64,000 bases of DNA from Blastocatellia bacterium (lineage in GTDB: Bacteria > Acidobacteriota > Blastocatellia > Chloracidobacteriales > Chloracidobacteriaceae). A program made the translations under genes and the position numbers. The first letter of the stretch is position 1. Every line of letters starts with the position of its first letter. Shown here piece after piece: positions 37,401-45,276 of this stretch. The DNA is taken from contig JAIBAN010000013.1 of the NCBI GenBank assembly GCA_019695185.1, positions 45,193-109,192 on the forward strand, written 5' to 3'. The notes below the pieces were generated by a model. That model was not told the origin of the DNA. It worked only from the letters and a program-made list of their open reading frames with translations, and made no database searches.

Positions 37401-39532
37401 TCTGCTGTCAACGCTCCTAAGAGAAAGGCCAGATCTTCGGTCAAGACTGAGGGCAAATCGTGTTTTTCTCGCCGTGAACCTTCCGGGATTTCTGGATGAA
37501 ATGGTTTCAGGTTCACCGCTTCAGTCGGCCAGAGTGTTTCGCTCCGGTCCAAAACCGCCACATCGCCCGGTTTCATATCCGCCAGCAATTTCCAGCCAAA
37601 AGCGGGTCTGCCGGTTGTATCAGCACTCATCACCATCAGTGGGTGGTTGGCAGTTCCAGTGATTTCATACCCATGTCTGGTGCGTATCCGATACGTTTGA
37701 TGTTCACCGCTATCGAACCATTTACTGGCAGTATTGACCTTTCCGCCATGCGAAAGCACTTGGAGCGAAACATCCTCCGAACCTTCCGGTGACAGTGAGC
37801 CAATCTCCTGAAGGCCTTTTTCTGTTATGATAAGTCCTTTATTTTCAATACAATAGCGCATCGCGGCAGGTGCGTCGCCATCAACACTGCCAAAATTGCC
37901 CTGCCCGTCAATCATCGGCACCCGCATGGAAAAATCCTGCACCATGCGGACCATCGTGTCATACACTGCCGAATCGCCGTGGGGGTGGAATTTACCAATG
38001 CAGTTGTGGACAGCACATCCCTCAACCAAAAATTCGTGCTCCGGGTCTGCAATTTGGATGTCGAAGTTTTCTGCCGTTTCCCCACAGTCCAGAACCGAAA
38101 CCACTTCCAATACACAGTAATTGTTTATGAGGTATTTCAGTTTGGCTGCCAACGAAGAACCAATCCGTTCAAGTTTTTCCAAAATTCCCCACGCTTCAAT
38201 TTGCCGAAACGAGAGGTGTTTTGCATTCAAATCGCTGGAGTAGCGGATTTTGGTGCCATTTGGGTATTTGATGCCGGCTCTGAACTTTTTCCCATTTTGA
38301 TCCTGATACCAACCTCCACCCACGTGAAAACGGGAAAGCTCAGCAAAAATCGCAGTTCCCGGAATACAATCGGGTGTTGTGGTTGCCTGACGTAAGGCTG
38401 ATTGGGCAAGACTGTGCGCCGCCTTTACTTTCTTTTCAACTCGAAGATGGGCAGCGATGAGATGGCTCAACAGTGAAGCGTTTTCACCAGTGACCACGAG
38501 GGCAAAGCGGGGTAAATGGCCTCGTTTTCGGTCTTCTTCTGTATGGTTCAAACACGTCAAGGCTGAGTGGATTCCACAATCTGCCAGCATGGTCTGAATT
38601 TGTGCGAGGAGTAATTTGGAGGTGGATGCCAGCACTGCCTCGCGGCGTGAATCTTCAGCCCGCAAAAACCCGTCACCATCCACAAAACCAGCTAGAAACG
38701 GTGCATATAAGCTGCGGTCTCCCAAAATGTGTTCCGGCACTTGTTTGAATGCACAGGTGTCGGTACAGATTTCCGTAGCTTGGCTTAAACCGCTGAACCG
38801 TAATTGATATTGTGGCAAATAGTGTGGTTGTTGCGGTTGGCGGATTTTGAACGAGGTCGAAACTGCTTGAGTTGAGCAATAAGCCTGTACAAACTCAAGC
38901 GGTTCTTTATCAACCATATTGATTCCAACCCGATTTGAGCGGCCTCGATCCGTTAAATATCCTTCTGCAACCAACAACCCTGCGACATAGGCGCTTGCGA
39001 CCAGAGACGGATCCGAATGGGGCAAGGGGGTTCCCAGCGTACGCGGGCTTGAAACGAGAATCTGTTTTCCTTCGAGCTGATCTGCTCTTACCCAGGTAAC
39101 GGTCAAATCTTCATGAAGAACCCGGAACAGTTGCCCATGGGTCACCTTGAGGGTCTTGCCGTTGGAAAGATTGACTTCAATCACGGGTGAAGGCGGGTTT
39201 TGATAAGCTTCCACGACTCGACTTGTATAGCCGTTGGGCAATAAAACCTCCTCCCCGACTTCTATTTGTTCAATCGGGCACAGCCCTTTGGTTGTGTGAA
39301 CCAACGTTCCCGCTACAAAGCAGTCGCCCACCACACGGGCGCTCTTTTTGTAGGGCTTGTTATGGGCATTGCCGAGTTCGTGCATGGCCCAGAGGACCCG
39401 TCGGTGGACGGGCTTGAATCCGTCGCGCACATCGGGCAGCGCGCGGCCAATGATGACCGACATCGCGTAGTCCAGATAGCTGCGTTTCATTTCATCTTCG
39501 ATATTGGCTGGTATCAGTTTCAGTTCATCCAT
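34436..39532 (-). CDS. gyrA: DNA gyrase subunit A precursor with two inteins
   Basis: 1698 residues as translated; removing two 440-residue inteins leaves an 818-residue GyrA, the normal length. It cuts and rejoins DNA for negative supercoiling with GyrB. The exteins carry the YLDYAMSVIIGRALPDVRDG start, the quinolone pocket HPHGDSAVYD with Ser and Asp in their sensitive form, the catalytic Tyr in AAMRY (directly before intein 2), and a C-terminal beta-pinwheel with a GyrA-box-like RRGGVGRRG. The inteins interrupt VVGD/CIGKFHPHGD and AAMRY/TECRL, only 50 residues apart. The ATG at 39532 follows GGAG; the longer frame upstream translates GATACCC repeats. Gyrase function depends on both inteins splicing. 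Confidence 0.96.
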   Translation of the reverse strand: MDELKLIPANIEDEMKRSYLDYAMSVIIGRALPDVRDGFKPVHRRVLWAMHELGNAHNKPYKKSARVVGDCFVAGTLVHTTKGLCPIEQIEVGEEVLLPNGYTSRVVEAYQNPPSPVIEVNLSNGKTLKVTHGQLFRVLHEDLTVTWVRADQLEGKQILVSSPRTLGTPLPHSDPSLVASAYVAGLLVAEGYLTDRGRSNRVGINMVDKEPLEFVQAYCSTQAVSTSFKIRQPQQPHYLPQYQLRFSGLSQATEICTDTCAFKQVPEHILGDRSLYAPFLAGFVDGDGFLRAEDSRREAVLASTSKLLLAQIQTMLADCGIHSALTCLNHTEEDRKRGHLPRFALVVTGENASLLSHLIAAHLRVEKKVKAAHSLAQSALRQATTTPDCIPGTAIFAELSRFHVGGGWYQDQNGKKFRAGIKYPNGTKIRYSSDLNAKHLSFRQIEAWGILEKLERIGSSLAAKLKYLINNYCVLEVVSVLDCGETAENFDIQIADPEHEFLVEGCAVHNCIGKFHPHGDSAVYDTMVRMVQDFSMRVPMIDGQGNFGSVDGDAPAAMRYCIENKGLIITEKGLQEIGSLSPEGSEDVSLQVLSHGGKVNTASKWFDSGEHQTYRIRTRHGYEITGTANHPLMVMSADTTGRPAFGWKLLADMKPGDVAVLDRSETLWPTEAVNLKPFHPEIPEGSRREKHDLPSVLTEDLAFLLGALTAEGTVREQVIEFTNTFGEFADTFIETWKRVFPTCRLHLFERQPTSYGKKPFWQMQVVSRQVITFLNNLGLNGKSSERTISQLILQSPQPVAAAFLRGFYEGDGAVERSGRSCLRVTMCSNSAEMLRQLQILLLRFGIVSSRYADGGHGRNTHRLCILGQENLKRFAERIDFHSQTKKKALQQILALQTGKALSKHDYIPMLATYVRRTAVQQHDWLTRNNFDRPPRLQKALPRLAAAISLTDYLYVEMLSRLNYLYDPVVAIEDAGVQPVYSVRVDSECHSFVANGFINHNTECRLSRAAEALLADIEKETVDFQPNYDESQVEPIVLPARFPNLLVNGSAGIAVGMATNIPPHNLAEVVDASILLIQKPQSTVEELMKFVQGPDFPTAGFICGRKGILQAYLTGRGSVTMRARAAVDYVGKNGGERQAIVVTELPYQVNKARLIEKIAELINDKKLEDISDLRDESDRDGMRIVIELKRSAIAQVVLNNLYKQTQMQLNFGIINLAIVNGQPKVLGLVETLQHFIDHRKEVVRRRTLYELRKAEARAHILEGLKKALDLMDAVIGLIRAAKSPREAREGLVEKFQFTEIQAQAILDMQLQKLTGLERQKILEEYEAIIKKIAELNEILANETVLKSVIIKELQEVKKEFGDERRTIIRDEETELTIEDLIPDEDNVITITHGGYIKRTPLSSYRTQRRGGVGRRGMGTKAEDVLDALFIASAHAFMMIFTDKGQVYKVKVHEIPDSATSGRGKAIVNLVELPQGEKVAGMFPVREFGEGKYVVMVTRKGIIKKTELSEYANIRSNGIIAMGIDEGDELIAIQMSDGAKNILISTYSGMAIQFKETDVRPMGRSAYGVIGINLRDNDYVTGFCVVDGSEHVLCISELGLGKRTLVSEYPAQSRGGVGVINMRVTERTGGVINVLPVKNDNQLMVITQQGQVVRVDVEPIRETSRAAQGVKIINLSEGDKVVSSSLIDAQTEPAPEGALQ
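36533..37852 (-). other. intein 2 in GyrA (after the catalytic Tyr)
   Basis: 440 residues from Cys1 (CIENKGLII) to the terminal His-Asn (NGFINHN), with Thr as the +1 residue. Block B GTANHP has the TxxH motif. Two LAGLIDADG-type helices (FLLGALTAEG and FLRGFYEGDG) indicate a homing endonuclease domain with both acidic residues. The insertion point is the one used by the mycobacterial GyrA inteins such as Mxe GyrA. Confidence 0.93.
38003..39322 (-). other. intein 1 in GyrA (VVGD/CIGK site)
   Basis: 440 residues from Cys1 (CFVAGTLVHT) to His-Asn (GCAVHN), with Cys as the +1 residue where most GyrAs have Val. Two LAGLIDADG-type helices (YVAGLLVAEG and FLAGFVDGDG) indicate a homing endonuclease. 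In block B the motif reads VTHGQLF, so Gln stands where His is usual. Block F has DIQIADPEHEFLVEG. Confidence 0.92.
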
Positions 39533-39547
39533 GCCTGGTCTCCAGAT

Positions 39548-39672
39548 TCGGGTATCGGGTATCGGGTATCGGGTATCGGGTAAATAAATTCGAAAAACCA
39601 AGCAATGGATGTTTCACCTTGCCATTTTCGATTTTTACCTACCCGAAACCCGAAACCCGAAACCCGAAACCC
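39548..39672. repeat. GGTATCG / CCCGAAA heptamer dyad
   Basis: Five TCGGGTA units (39548-39582) and about three inverted CCCGAAA units (39651-39672) around a 68-bp core. The two arms differ by one base per unit. It lies between the gyrA start and the DNA methyltransferase stop, and the right arm abuts that stop codon. Confidence 0.88.
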
Positions 39673-40811
39673 TAACTCTTCTTCTTGAACACAAAAATGT
39701 ACTCGTGCTTGAAAATGTAAAAGCCTCCCGCCAGAGCGCGGTAGCGCCATAATTCCTTATGGCTGCGTTTGGCGGCTGTTTGTTCAAAATTTTTAACGAT
39801 GATGCTCTTGAGCAGAAATCCACGCTGCTCGACTTCATTCATGGTTTGAAAGCCGAGGGGAATCCACCTGCCTCCGGCGTACTTGTCGCCGATGACGAGC
39901 ACCAGATACCGTCCCGCATCCAGCAGGGGAGCGACGTTGTCAATGACGTTCCCCATCATGACGAGAAACTCGTTGACGGAACGGGCATTGGAAAGGTCGC
40001 GCGGGTCGTCGCTGAACTTGATAATGTCGAAATAGGGCGGATGCAGCATCACCAGTTGGACCGATGTCTGCCCATGTGCCGCCAGAATGGCTTCGTAATC
40101 CACATCGGCACTGTCACCCGCCAGAATCTGGGTCACCGTGTGATGCGGATTGGGCTCGGCGGCCAACAGTTCATGGGTCCGGTCAGCGACCTCCGGTTGC
40201 AGTTCGATGCCAACCACGTTGCGTCCCAGCCGCCGGCCTTCGATGAGGGTCGTTCCGGAACCGGCAAAAGCGTCAAGCACCCATTCGCCCGGTTTGGTAA
40301 ACCGCCGCATCATTTGCGACGGAATTTGCGGAATGAAATTTCCCCAATACTGAGCCGAATGCGCTCCGGATTTGTCTCGCCGTTCAACCACCCACAGGCT
40401 GTCGGTCAGAATATCGTCATATTCCTTCCACCGGTTGAGGTTGATGTCGCTGACGGCATTGTGTTTCGGAGTGGTCACGCTTTTGGCAAAACGGTCCAGG
40501 TAATATTTGGCCCGTTCCAAGGTTTGAGCCGCCACCACCTGGCTGAAAGCCTGGTTGAGGAATGCCACCGTTACTGCCACCGAGTCGCCCGGTACATGTC
40601 CGTTGAGCAGGGCGGGACTGCGCCGGTCAATCCGCTCCCGCAAAGCAGCCACGCCCGCCCGCAAAGCCTGCACCGAAGCGGCGGCTTCCAAACGTTCCAG
40701 CGCTTTGAGAAAACGTGATGTGCGCAGATGGATCAGTTCATCTGACGGAGGGTCGAAAGGTGGCACGGCAGTTTCAAATGCGAGGACCCGGAGGGGCGGA
40801 AATGTTCCCAA
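39672..40811 (-). CDS. DNA methyltransferase (N4/N6 amino type), orphan
   Basis: 379 residues. SAM-binding motif I DAFAGSGTTLIEGRRLGRNVVGIEL (about 188-212) precedes catalytic motif IV, which reads LHPPYFD (about 256) instead of the usual D/N/S-PPY. The I-then-IV order fits alpha or gamma amino-methyltransferases; the target-recognition part would be C-terminal. The N-terminal about 170 residues are helical and resemble nothing I recognise. The frame begins at TTG 40811 with GAGGA 9 bases upstream, a credible non-ATG start. No restriction endonuclease gene is adjacent, so it may mark DNA for regulation or be part of a degenerate or dispersed system. Confidence 0.8.
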   Translation of the reverse strand: MGTFPPLRVLAFETAVPPFDPPSDELIHLRTSRFLKALERLEAAASVQALRAGVAALRERIDRRSPALLNGHVPGDSVAVTVAFLNQAFSQVVAAQTLERAKYYLDRFAKSVTTPKHNAVSDINLNRWKEYDDILTDSLWVVERRDKSGAHSAQYWGNFIPQIPSQMMRRFTKPGEWVLDAFAGSGTTLIEGRRLGRNVVGIELQPEVADRTHELLAAEPNPHHTVTQILAGDSADVDYEAILAAHGQTSVQLVMLHPPYFDIIKFSDDPRDLSNARSVNEFLVMMGNVIDNVAPLLDAGRYLVLVIGDKYAGGRWIPLGFQTMNEVEQRGFLLKSIIVKNFEQTAAKRSHKELWRYRALAGGFYIFKHEYIFVFKKKS

Positions 40812-40975
40812 AATGTTGAGTCCTCATGCTTTTTCAGAGACAATGGAATGGAGTTGTTGGAAGGCATGACTATAGCGTAAAACCGCCTTTCTGTAAAGGC
40901 GAAAAACTCTTTGTTTTTGATAGAGTTACAGGCAAAAACAAAGCCTTCGGATGAGCCCCTTGGACCTGGCTTCGG

Positions 40976-41725
40976 ATGAAACGCAAGCAGACCTCGCCAT
41001 CTTTGACCGCACCTCGCATCGGACTTGCCCTCAGCGGCGGGGCGGTCCGGGGACTGGCGCATATCGGCGTGATTAAAGCCTTGGCCGCGCACGGTCTGGT
41101 TCCAACGGTGATTGCCGGAACCAGTGTCGGCAGCCTGATTGGGGCCGCCCTGGCAGCCGGAAAAGACTGGCAAGGGATTGCCCGCATGGCGGAGGCCATT
41201 TTCTGGCCGCACCTCCTCAATGAGGGGAAACTGGAAGCCTTTTGCCGCCAGCATCTGCCAGCCACTTTCAGGGGATTGCAGACCCCGCTGACGATTGTTA
41301 CCACCGCAATTCAGAACAAAAAACCGGTCCTGATTACAAGCGGCGACCTGGCCAGTGCCATCAGCGCCAGTTGCGCCTTGCCGTTGGTGCGGCGTCCGGT
41401 CAAACGGAATGGAATTGTTTTGGAGGACGGGGGCACGTCCTGTGTCATGCCGGCGGAAGTCTGTCGCCGGATGGGCGCGGAACTGGTAATTGCTGTTGAT
41501 GTCTGGGGGTACGGCTGGTGTTTGCGGACCTTGGGATGCAACCCGGAACGGAAAGTGGGAAAGGCGGTTTTCCCGAAACATTACCTTGCTTCACTAGCTC
41601 AAACCGACATTCTGATTCGACCCCGGATTCCCTTTGACGGATACATTCCGGGGCGCTACGCCGTCAATCGAATGGTGGCGGTTGGAGAACGGGCCGCTCT
41701 GGAAGTTTTGAATGCCGGATTTTGA
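40976..41725 (+). CDS. patatin-like phospholipase (RssA type)
   Basis: 249 residues. The oxyanion loop GLALSGGAVRGLAHIGV (about 16-32), nucleophile elbow GTSVG (Ser about 50) and the DGG with the catalytic Asp (about 152) give the Ser-Asp dyad of patatins, which hydrolyse acyl esters of lipids. No signal peptide, so cytoplasmic or membrane-peripheral. The ATG at 40976 is used; no strong ribosome site is visible, so the start is provisional. The stop lies one base before a MITE-like dyad. Confidence 0.87.
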   Translation: MKRKQTSPSLTAPRIGLALSGGAVRGLAHIGVIKALAAHGLVPTVIAGTSVGSLIGAALAAGKDWQGIARMAEAIFWPHLLNEGKLEAFCRQHLPATFRGLQTPLTIVTTAIQNKKPVLITSGDLASAISASCALPLVRRPVKRNGIVLEDGGTSCVMPAEVCRRMGAELVIAVDVWGYGWCLRTLGCNPERKVGKAVFPKHYLASLAQTDILIRPRIPFDGYIPGRYAVNRMVAVGERAALEVLNAGF

Positions 41726-41726
41726 A

Positions 41727-41867
41727 TTGTTCGTTTTGAGTTCCGCCTTCAGCCGGCGGTTGTTCGTTCTGCGTTTTCGCGGCTGGATTTTTTCTTCCTT
41801 TTTCAAGAAAACAACCTGAAGGTTGTCATTCAAACAGCCGCCTGAAGGCGGAACTCAAAACGAACAA
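41727..41867. repeat. MITE-like element with 26-bp inverted ends
   Basis: Perfect 26-bp terminal inverted repeats (41727-41752 and 41842-41867), starting TTGTTCGTTTTGAGTTCCGC, flank an A/T-rich centre with a smaller palindrome (ACAACCTGAAGGTTGT, 41811-41826). No reading frame inside. It fits non-autonomous mobile elements or REP-like sequences. Confidence 0.75.
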
Positions 41868-41889
41868 CTCAAAACTCCAAGGAGTCTCT

Positions 41890-42267
41890 ATGTCATTGAT
41901 GCTGAACCAAATCGGGCAAATTGCCCTGACTGTCACCAATCTGGACACGGCGGTTGCCTTTTACCGGGACAAACTGGGAATGGCCTTTCTTTTTCAGACA
42001 CCCAATCTGGCTTTTTTTGACTGTCTGGGCGTGCGCTTCATGCTCGGCCTGCCCGAAGCGGAAAGCCCGCGTCCGGGAGGCTCGGTTATTTATTTCAGGG
42101 TGGAGGATATCAAGGCGGCTTATCAGGAACTGGCAGAGCAGGGGGTCAACTTCAAAGACCAGCCCCATCTGGTGGCGAAACTGCCTGACCGGGAAGTCTG
42201 GATGACGTTTTTTTCCGATTTGGATGGAAATCTGCTGGCTTTGATGAGTGAGGTGTCGCTGCTTTAG
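41890..42267 (+). CDS. VOC (glyoxalase/dioxygenase-like) family protein
   Basis: 125 residues, one pair of beta-alpha-beta-beta-beta modules. IGQIALTVTNLDTAVAFYRDKLGM at the start and DLDGNLLALMSE at the end are the family signatures. Glu near 118-119 could be a metal ligand, but His at the first ligand position is replaced by Gln, so the activity (glyoxalase, dioxygenase or binding protein) cannot be told. AAGGAGTCTCT precedes the ATG. The TAG stop overlaps the first base of a GGACTGA array. Confidence 0.85.
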   Translation: MSLMLNQIGQIALTVTNLDTAVAFYRDKLGMAFLFQTPNLAFFDCLGVRFMLGLPEAESPRPGGSVIYFRVEDIKAAYQELAEQGVNFKDQPHLVAKLPDREVWMTFFSDLDGNLLALMSEVSLL

Positions 42268-42443
42268 GACTGAGGACTGAGGACAACTTTCAGGACTGAG
42301 GACTGAGGACTGAGGACTGAGGAAAAAACAGCCGTTATACCCGCTTTGATTGAATATGGTTGGAGGGTTCGGTTTTCAGTTTTTGACTCGGCCCTCAGCC
42401 CTCAGTCCTCAGTCCTGATTTTCGTCCTCAGTCTTCAGTCCTG
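42267..42443. repeat. GGACTGA heptamer dyad
   Basis: About seven GGACTGA units in two runs (42267-42322) and about six inverted TCAGTCC units in two runs (42391-42443) around a 68-bp core. It lies between the convergent VOC and anti-sigma genes, and both coding strands meet the stop-containing orientation. Confidence 0.9.
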
Positions 42444-42451
42444 ATTTTATC

Positions 42452-43408
42452 CTATTGGGCGGCACCGGATTCAACGCTTGAGGCTTGGCCCAGCAGGTCA
42501 AGCAAATCCGGTTCCTTCTGGCGGTCCACTTCCTGAAGGGCATTTAACAGATGGACCCGATGTTCCTTGTTGAGCGAAGCCACGGCTTTGACCAGTGCCG
42601 CCTGATTTTGTGTCTGCAATTGGAGCGAAATGTTTTGCAGTTGCGTTTTGAGCTTGGCTTCCTGCCGCGTTTCACTCAATTTGACCATTTCCTCAACCAG
42701 TGCCTTGATTTTGGCTTCGTCATATTTGACAGGGGTGGGTTGATTCGGGGTTGAGTTGTCCACGCTGGGCGGGGCAATGAGCTGTGTATCAGCCACCGGT
42801 TGCGGAGTCGGTTTGCTGAAACCGGTTGAAAAGGTAACGCCTTGTGAACCAACCGAAATCTGCACATTGAGGAATGCGAGCAGGACCAGGGCCCCGGCAC
42901 CGGCCATGACAAAGCGTCCCCACAGTGGAGTCACATTGAAGAACTGCCGCAGTGATTGCCAGAAAGTTGGTCGGATATTGAGTTCAATCCGGGGCACCCG
43001 TTGCACGTCCCAATCCTGCATGGTGTCACGCACGCCTTTGAAGGCTTTCAGTTCAGCCCGGCAGACACCGCATTCATCCAGATGGAGGTTGAACGATTTC
43101 CGTTCTTCGGGAGTCGCTTCGTCATACAGGTATCCAACCAAATCCTCCTGCCGGTCACAGCCCCGTGCGGGTGTGGCAGCTCCGGTAATGGCCGCCACAT
43201 CCACCAGCGAGGGGCTTGGTTCAAGCTGCCATTCCTCCTGCATTGCCGTGCGAACCAGTGAAAGGTCTTCGGCTTCCTTGCGGCAGGAAGTGCATTCTTT
43301 AAGGTGCAGGTCAAAAGAGCGGCGTTCAGAAGGCGTAAGCTCGCCGTAGAGATAGCTCACCAAGTCATCTTTGCGGCCACAGTCCTTGGGTTGCGGTGTG
43401 CGTGACAT
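42452..43408 (-). CDS. anti-sigma factor with two zinc-finger (zf-HC2) domains
   Basis: 318 residues. Two successive cytoplasmic anti-sigma zinc fingers are seen: HLKECTSC (about 35) and HLDECGVC (about 107), each the HxxxCxxC of ZAS domains. One membrane helix follows (FVMAGAGALVLLAFLNVQI, about 166-185), then a periplasmic Pro/Thr linker and a coiled-coil tail (about 225-305). It should hold the sigma factor encoded 91 bases upstream at the membrane. Duplication of the zinc finger is unusual. The tail resembles periplasmic stress-sensing segments, but no regulated-proteolysis site is recognised. Confidence 0.88.
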   Translation of the reverse strand: MSRTPQPKDCGRKDDLVSYLYGELTPSERRSFDLHLKECTSCRKEAEDLSLVRTAMQEEWQLEPSPSLVDVAAITGAATPARGCDRQEDLVGYLYDEATPEERKSFNLHLDECGVCRAELKAFKGVRDTMQDWDVQRVPRIELNIRPTFWQSLRQFFNVTPLWGRFVMAGAGALVLLAFLNVQISVGSQGVTFSTGFSKPTPQPVADTQLIAPPSVDNSTPNQPTPVKYDEAKIKALVEEMVKLSETRQEAKLKTQLQNISLQLQTQNQAALVKAVASLNKEHRVHLLNALQEVDRQKEPDLLDLLGQASSVESGAAQ

Positions 43409-43498
43409 AATCGGGTTTCCTTTCTATCTGAGCAACCGGCGGTCGGCTTTTGGCTTTTTTATGTATGGTGCCGCTGATTGCTGTCCTCAATTCCAGAC

Positions 43499-44065
43499 CT
43501 AAAGCACATCCTTCAGATGTTCCAGTCGCTTTCGCATATAGGTCAACCCGGTGTACAGGCGGGTTTTCACCGTGCTCACCGGAATGCCCAAAACTTCGGC
43601 GATTTCATGAAATTTGAGCCCTTCATATTCTTTCATAATGATGACCTGTCGCATTTCATAGGGCAGGGCAGCCAGGGCTTTGCGCACATGTGAGGCTTTT
43701 TGCGCCTCGTGAACCTGGTCTTCAATTCCTTGGCGGGCATCGGTCGGTTCGATGCCATATTCTTCAAATTGGGTTTCGATTGAGAGGTCAGGCGCGTCAG
43801 GCAGGCGGCGCAGTTTGGAATGACAGCAGTTAATCGCAATCCGATAGAGCCAGGAGGAAAACTTGGCTTCACCCCGAAACGAGTTCAAATTCCGATAAGC
43901 GGAAAGAAATGTTTCCTGGCAAACGTCATGGGCGTCTTCGTCCCGGCCAAGCATGCGAACGGCCAGACTGTAAATCGGACGTTCCCAGCGGCGGACCAGA
44001 ATTCCGAAAGCATCCGTTTCCCCCAACAGCGTGCGCTCAACCAATTGCGAATCCGGTGTCTCCAT
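43499..44065 (-). CDS. ECF-family RNA polymerase sigma factor
   Basis: 188 residues, the usual ECF length. Region 2 (about 20-90, with [33 protein letters not shown]) binds the -10 element and core enzyme. Region 4 (about 125-180, with [22 protein letters not shown]) holds the helix-turn-helix for the -35. It looks RpoE-like. The anti-sigma gene follows on the same strand after 90 bases, so both are probably one operon, likely autoregulated from the promoter at 44127-44154. Confidence 0.93.
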   Translation of the reverse strand: METPDSQLVERTLLGETDAFGILVRRWERPIYSLAVRMLGRDEDAHDVCQETFLSAYRNLNSFRGEAKFSSWLYRIAINCCHSKLRRLPDAPDLSIETQFEEYGIEPTDARQGIEDQVHEAQKASHVRKALAALPYEMRQVIIMKEYEGLKFHEIAEVLGIPVSTVKTRLYTGLTYMRKRLEHLKDVL

Positions 44066-44126
44066 ATGTTGTCCTTCCCGAAAAGCCTTATTTTTTTGTT
44101 TGCAGGCTCAATTGTGTGCTGGCCCG

Positions 44127-44154
44127 TTAGAGCGGAAGGCTATGGAAAAAGTTT
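44127..44154 (-). promoter_or_regulatory. possible ECF-type promoter of the sigma/anti-sigma operon
   Basis: On the minus strand AAACTT (44149-44154), 17 bp, then TCTAA (44127-44131), close to the GAACTT/TCTGA pattern of RpoE-like sigma factors. It lies about 60 bases before the sigma gene, as expected for autoregulation. Confidence 0.45.
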
Positions 44155-44178
44155 GGAAAGTTCGTGTCTTTGCCAGCC

Positions 44179-45234
44179 TCAGGAATGAATGGTGACAGGG
44201 ATTGTTTTCAACAGTACCGCAATCAGGATTCTGGGGTCATTGCGGACGTTGAGATGTTGTTCGACGTGCAGAAACAGGCCGCTCGCGGTGGTTGCGCTGG
44301 TATTGCAGGGAGCCGCCACTCCGTTTGACAGGCGACCCTGGACGTTGGTGGTGCCGCAAAGGGAAAGGCCGGAATCATCCGCAGAATTGCAGCTTCCGAC
44401 CAGCGCCCGCCGTTTAAGCAGCATTTTGCGTAACCGGTTGACGAGGGCGGTTTCATCGGCCACTTTGGTGGTTCCATCACTGAGTGTGAAATCCGGCAGC
44501 GAAGTCTGTCCGTTCCCGTGCAGGGAGATGGCGAGCGGCGGCGGGTTGAGTGCCAGGGTGGCGGCATGGGCCGGTTGGAAAAACGTTTCGACACTGTGCC
44601 CAACGTCGGAAATGCGGAACGGCGCATCCACCCCATCACAGACTGTGGTGGTTCCGCTGCATGGGGAGGTTTCACTGTTGGCGCACCGGTGCGTGCCGGA
44701 AATAAAAAGCCCTTGAGCCCCAATCCCTTGAAAAATTTTGGTGCCCTCTTCCGGGGTCTGGCTGTCGAAAAGCGGATGCGGCACCTCTAAAATCACATTG
44801 CGTTCAAATTTGGGGTCCACAATGTAGGTTCCCAGTCCACGAAATCCGGTCTGTCGCTCGACCGCCACAACATAGGTTTTGGTGGCTGCCTGGTCTTCCA
44901 GCCGGGCAATGTCATAGTTGACCGTGGCTGCCAGATTTTGTGCCATTTGATAATCACGCTGAAGCAGGGCCGTCATCACGTTCTGAAAGACGGCGCGGTC
45001 CGTGGTTGAGGGTTTGACAAAACCTTCCGTATTGGCCCGTGGCAGATTGGCTTTGACATTGGCGACAAAAGCCGTCAGGGAGCTAAAGGGCAAAATCGGC
45101 AGGCCGTCCTGTCTGACCCGTTTGGAGAGTCCCGGTCCGGTTGCTCCCACTGAACCTGCCACCAATAAGCTCATTCCACCAATCAGAGCCCAGTGACCAA
45201 TGCTCCGGATTCTGGACAAAAGCGAGACGACCAT
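44179..45234 (-). CDS. secreted protein of unknown function
   Basis: 351 residues. Signal peptide (about 1-31) and then a globular domain. Clustered His/Asp/Glu motifs (EVPHPLFDSQTPEEG about 145, SGTHRCAN about 175, SLHGNG about 240, FLHVEQHLNVRND about 325) could form a metal site like that of N-formylglutamate amidohydrolase-type enzymes; this is inference only. Six Cys residues suggest disulfides in an exported protein. It lies upstream of the sigma gene on the same strand with a 113-base gap containing the sigma promoter. Confidence 0.7.
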   Translation of the reverse strand: MVVSLLSRIRSIGHWALIGGMSLLVAGSVGATGPGLSKRVRQDGLPILPFSSLTAFVANVKANLPRANTEGFVKPSTTDRAVFQNVMTALLQRDYQMAQNLAATVNYDIARLEDQAATKTYVVAVERQTGFRGLGTYIVDPKFERNVILEVPHPLFDSQTPEEGTKIFQGIGAQGLFISGTHRCANSETSPCSGTTTVCDGVDAPFRISDVGHSVETFFQPAHAATLALNPPPLAISLHGNGQTSLPDFTLSDGTTKVADETALVNRLRKMLLKRRALVGSCNSADDSGLSLCGTTNVQGRLSNGVAAPCNTSATTASGLFLHVEQHLNVRNDPRILIAVLLKTIPVTIHS

Positions 45235-45276
45235 ACCTGTACCTCGTGAATTCAGCGTTGTGATTTGTCTTTCAAG

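Noticed and set aside
39533..39601. Upstream extension of gyrA by 23 residues
   Set aside because: Translates GATACCC repeats; the ATG at 39532 with GGAG matches the family start.
39672..40811. Restriction-modification system
   Set aside because: Neighbours (patatin, gyrA) are not nucleases; only the methyltransferase is supported.
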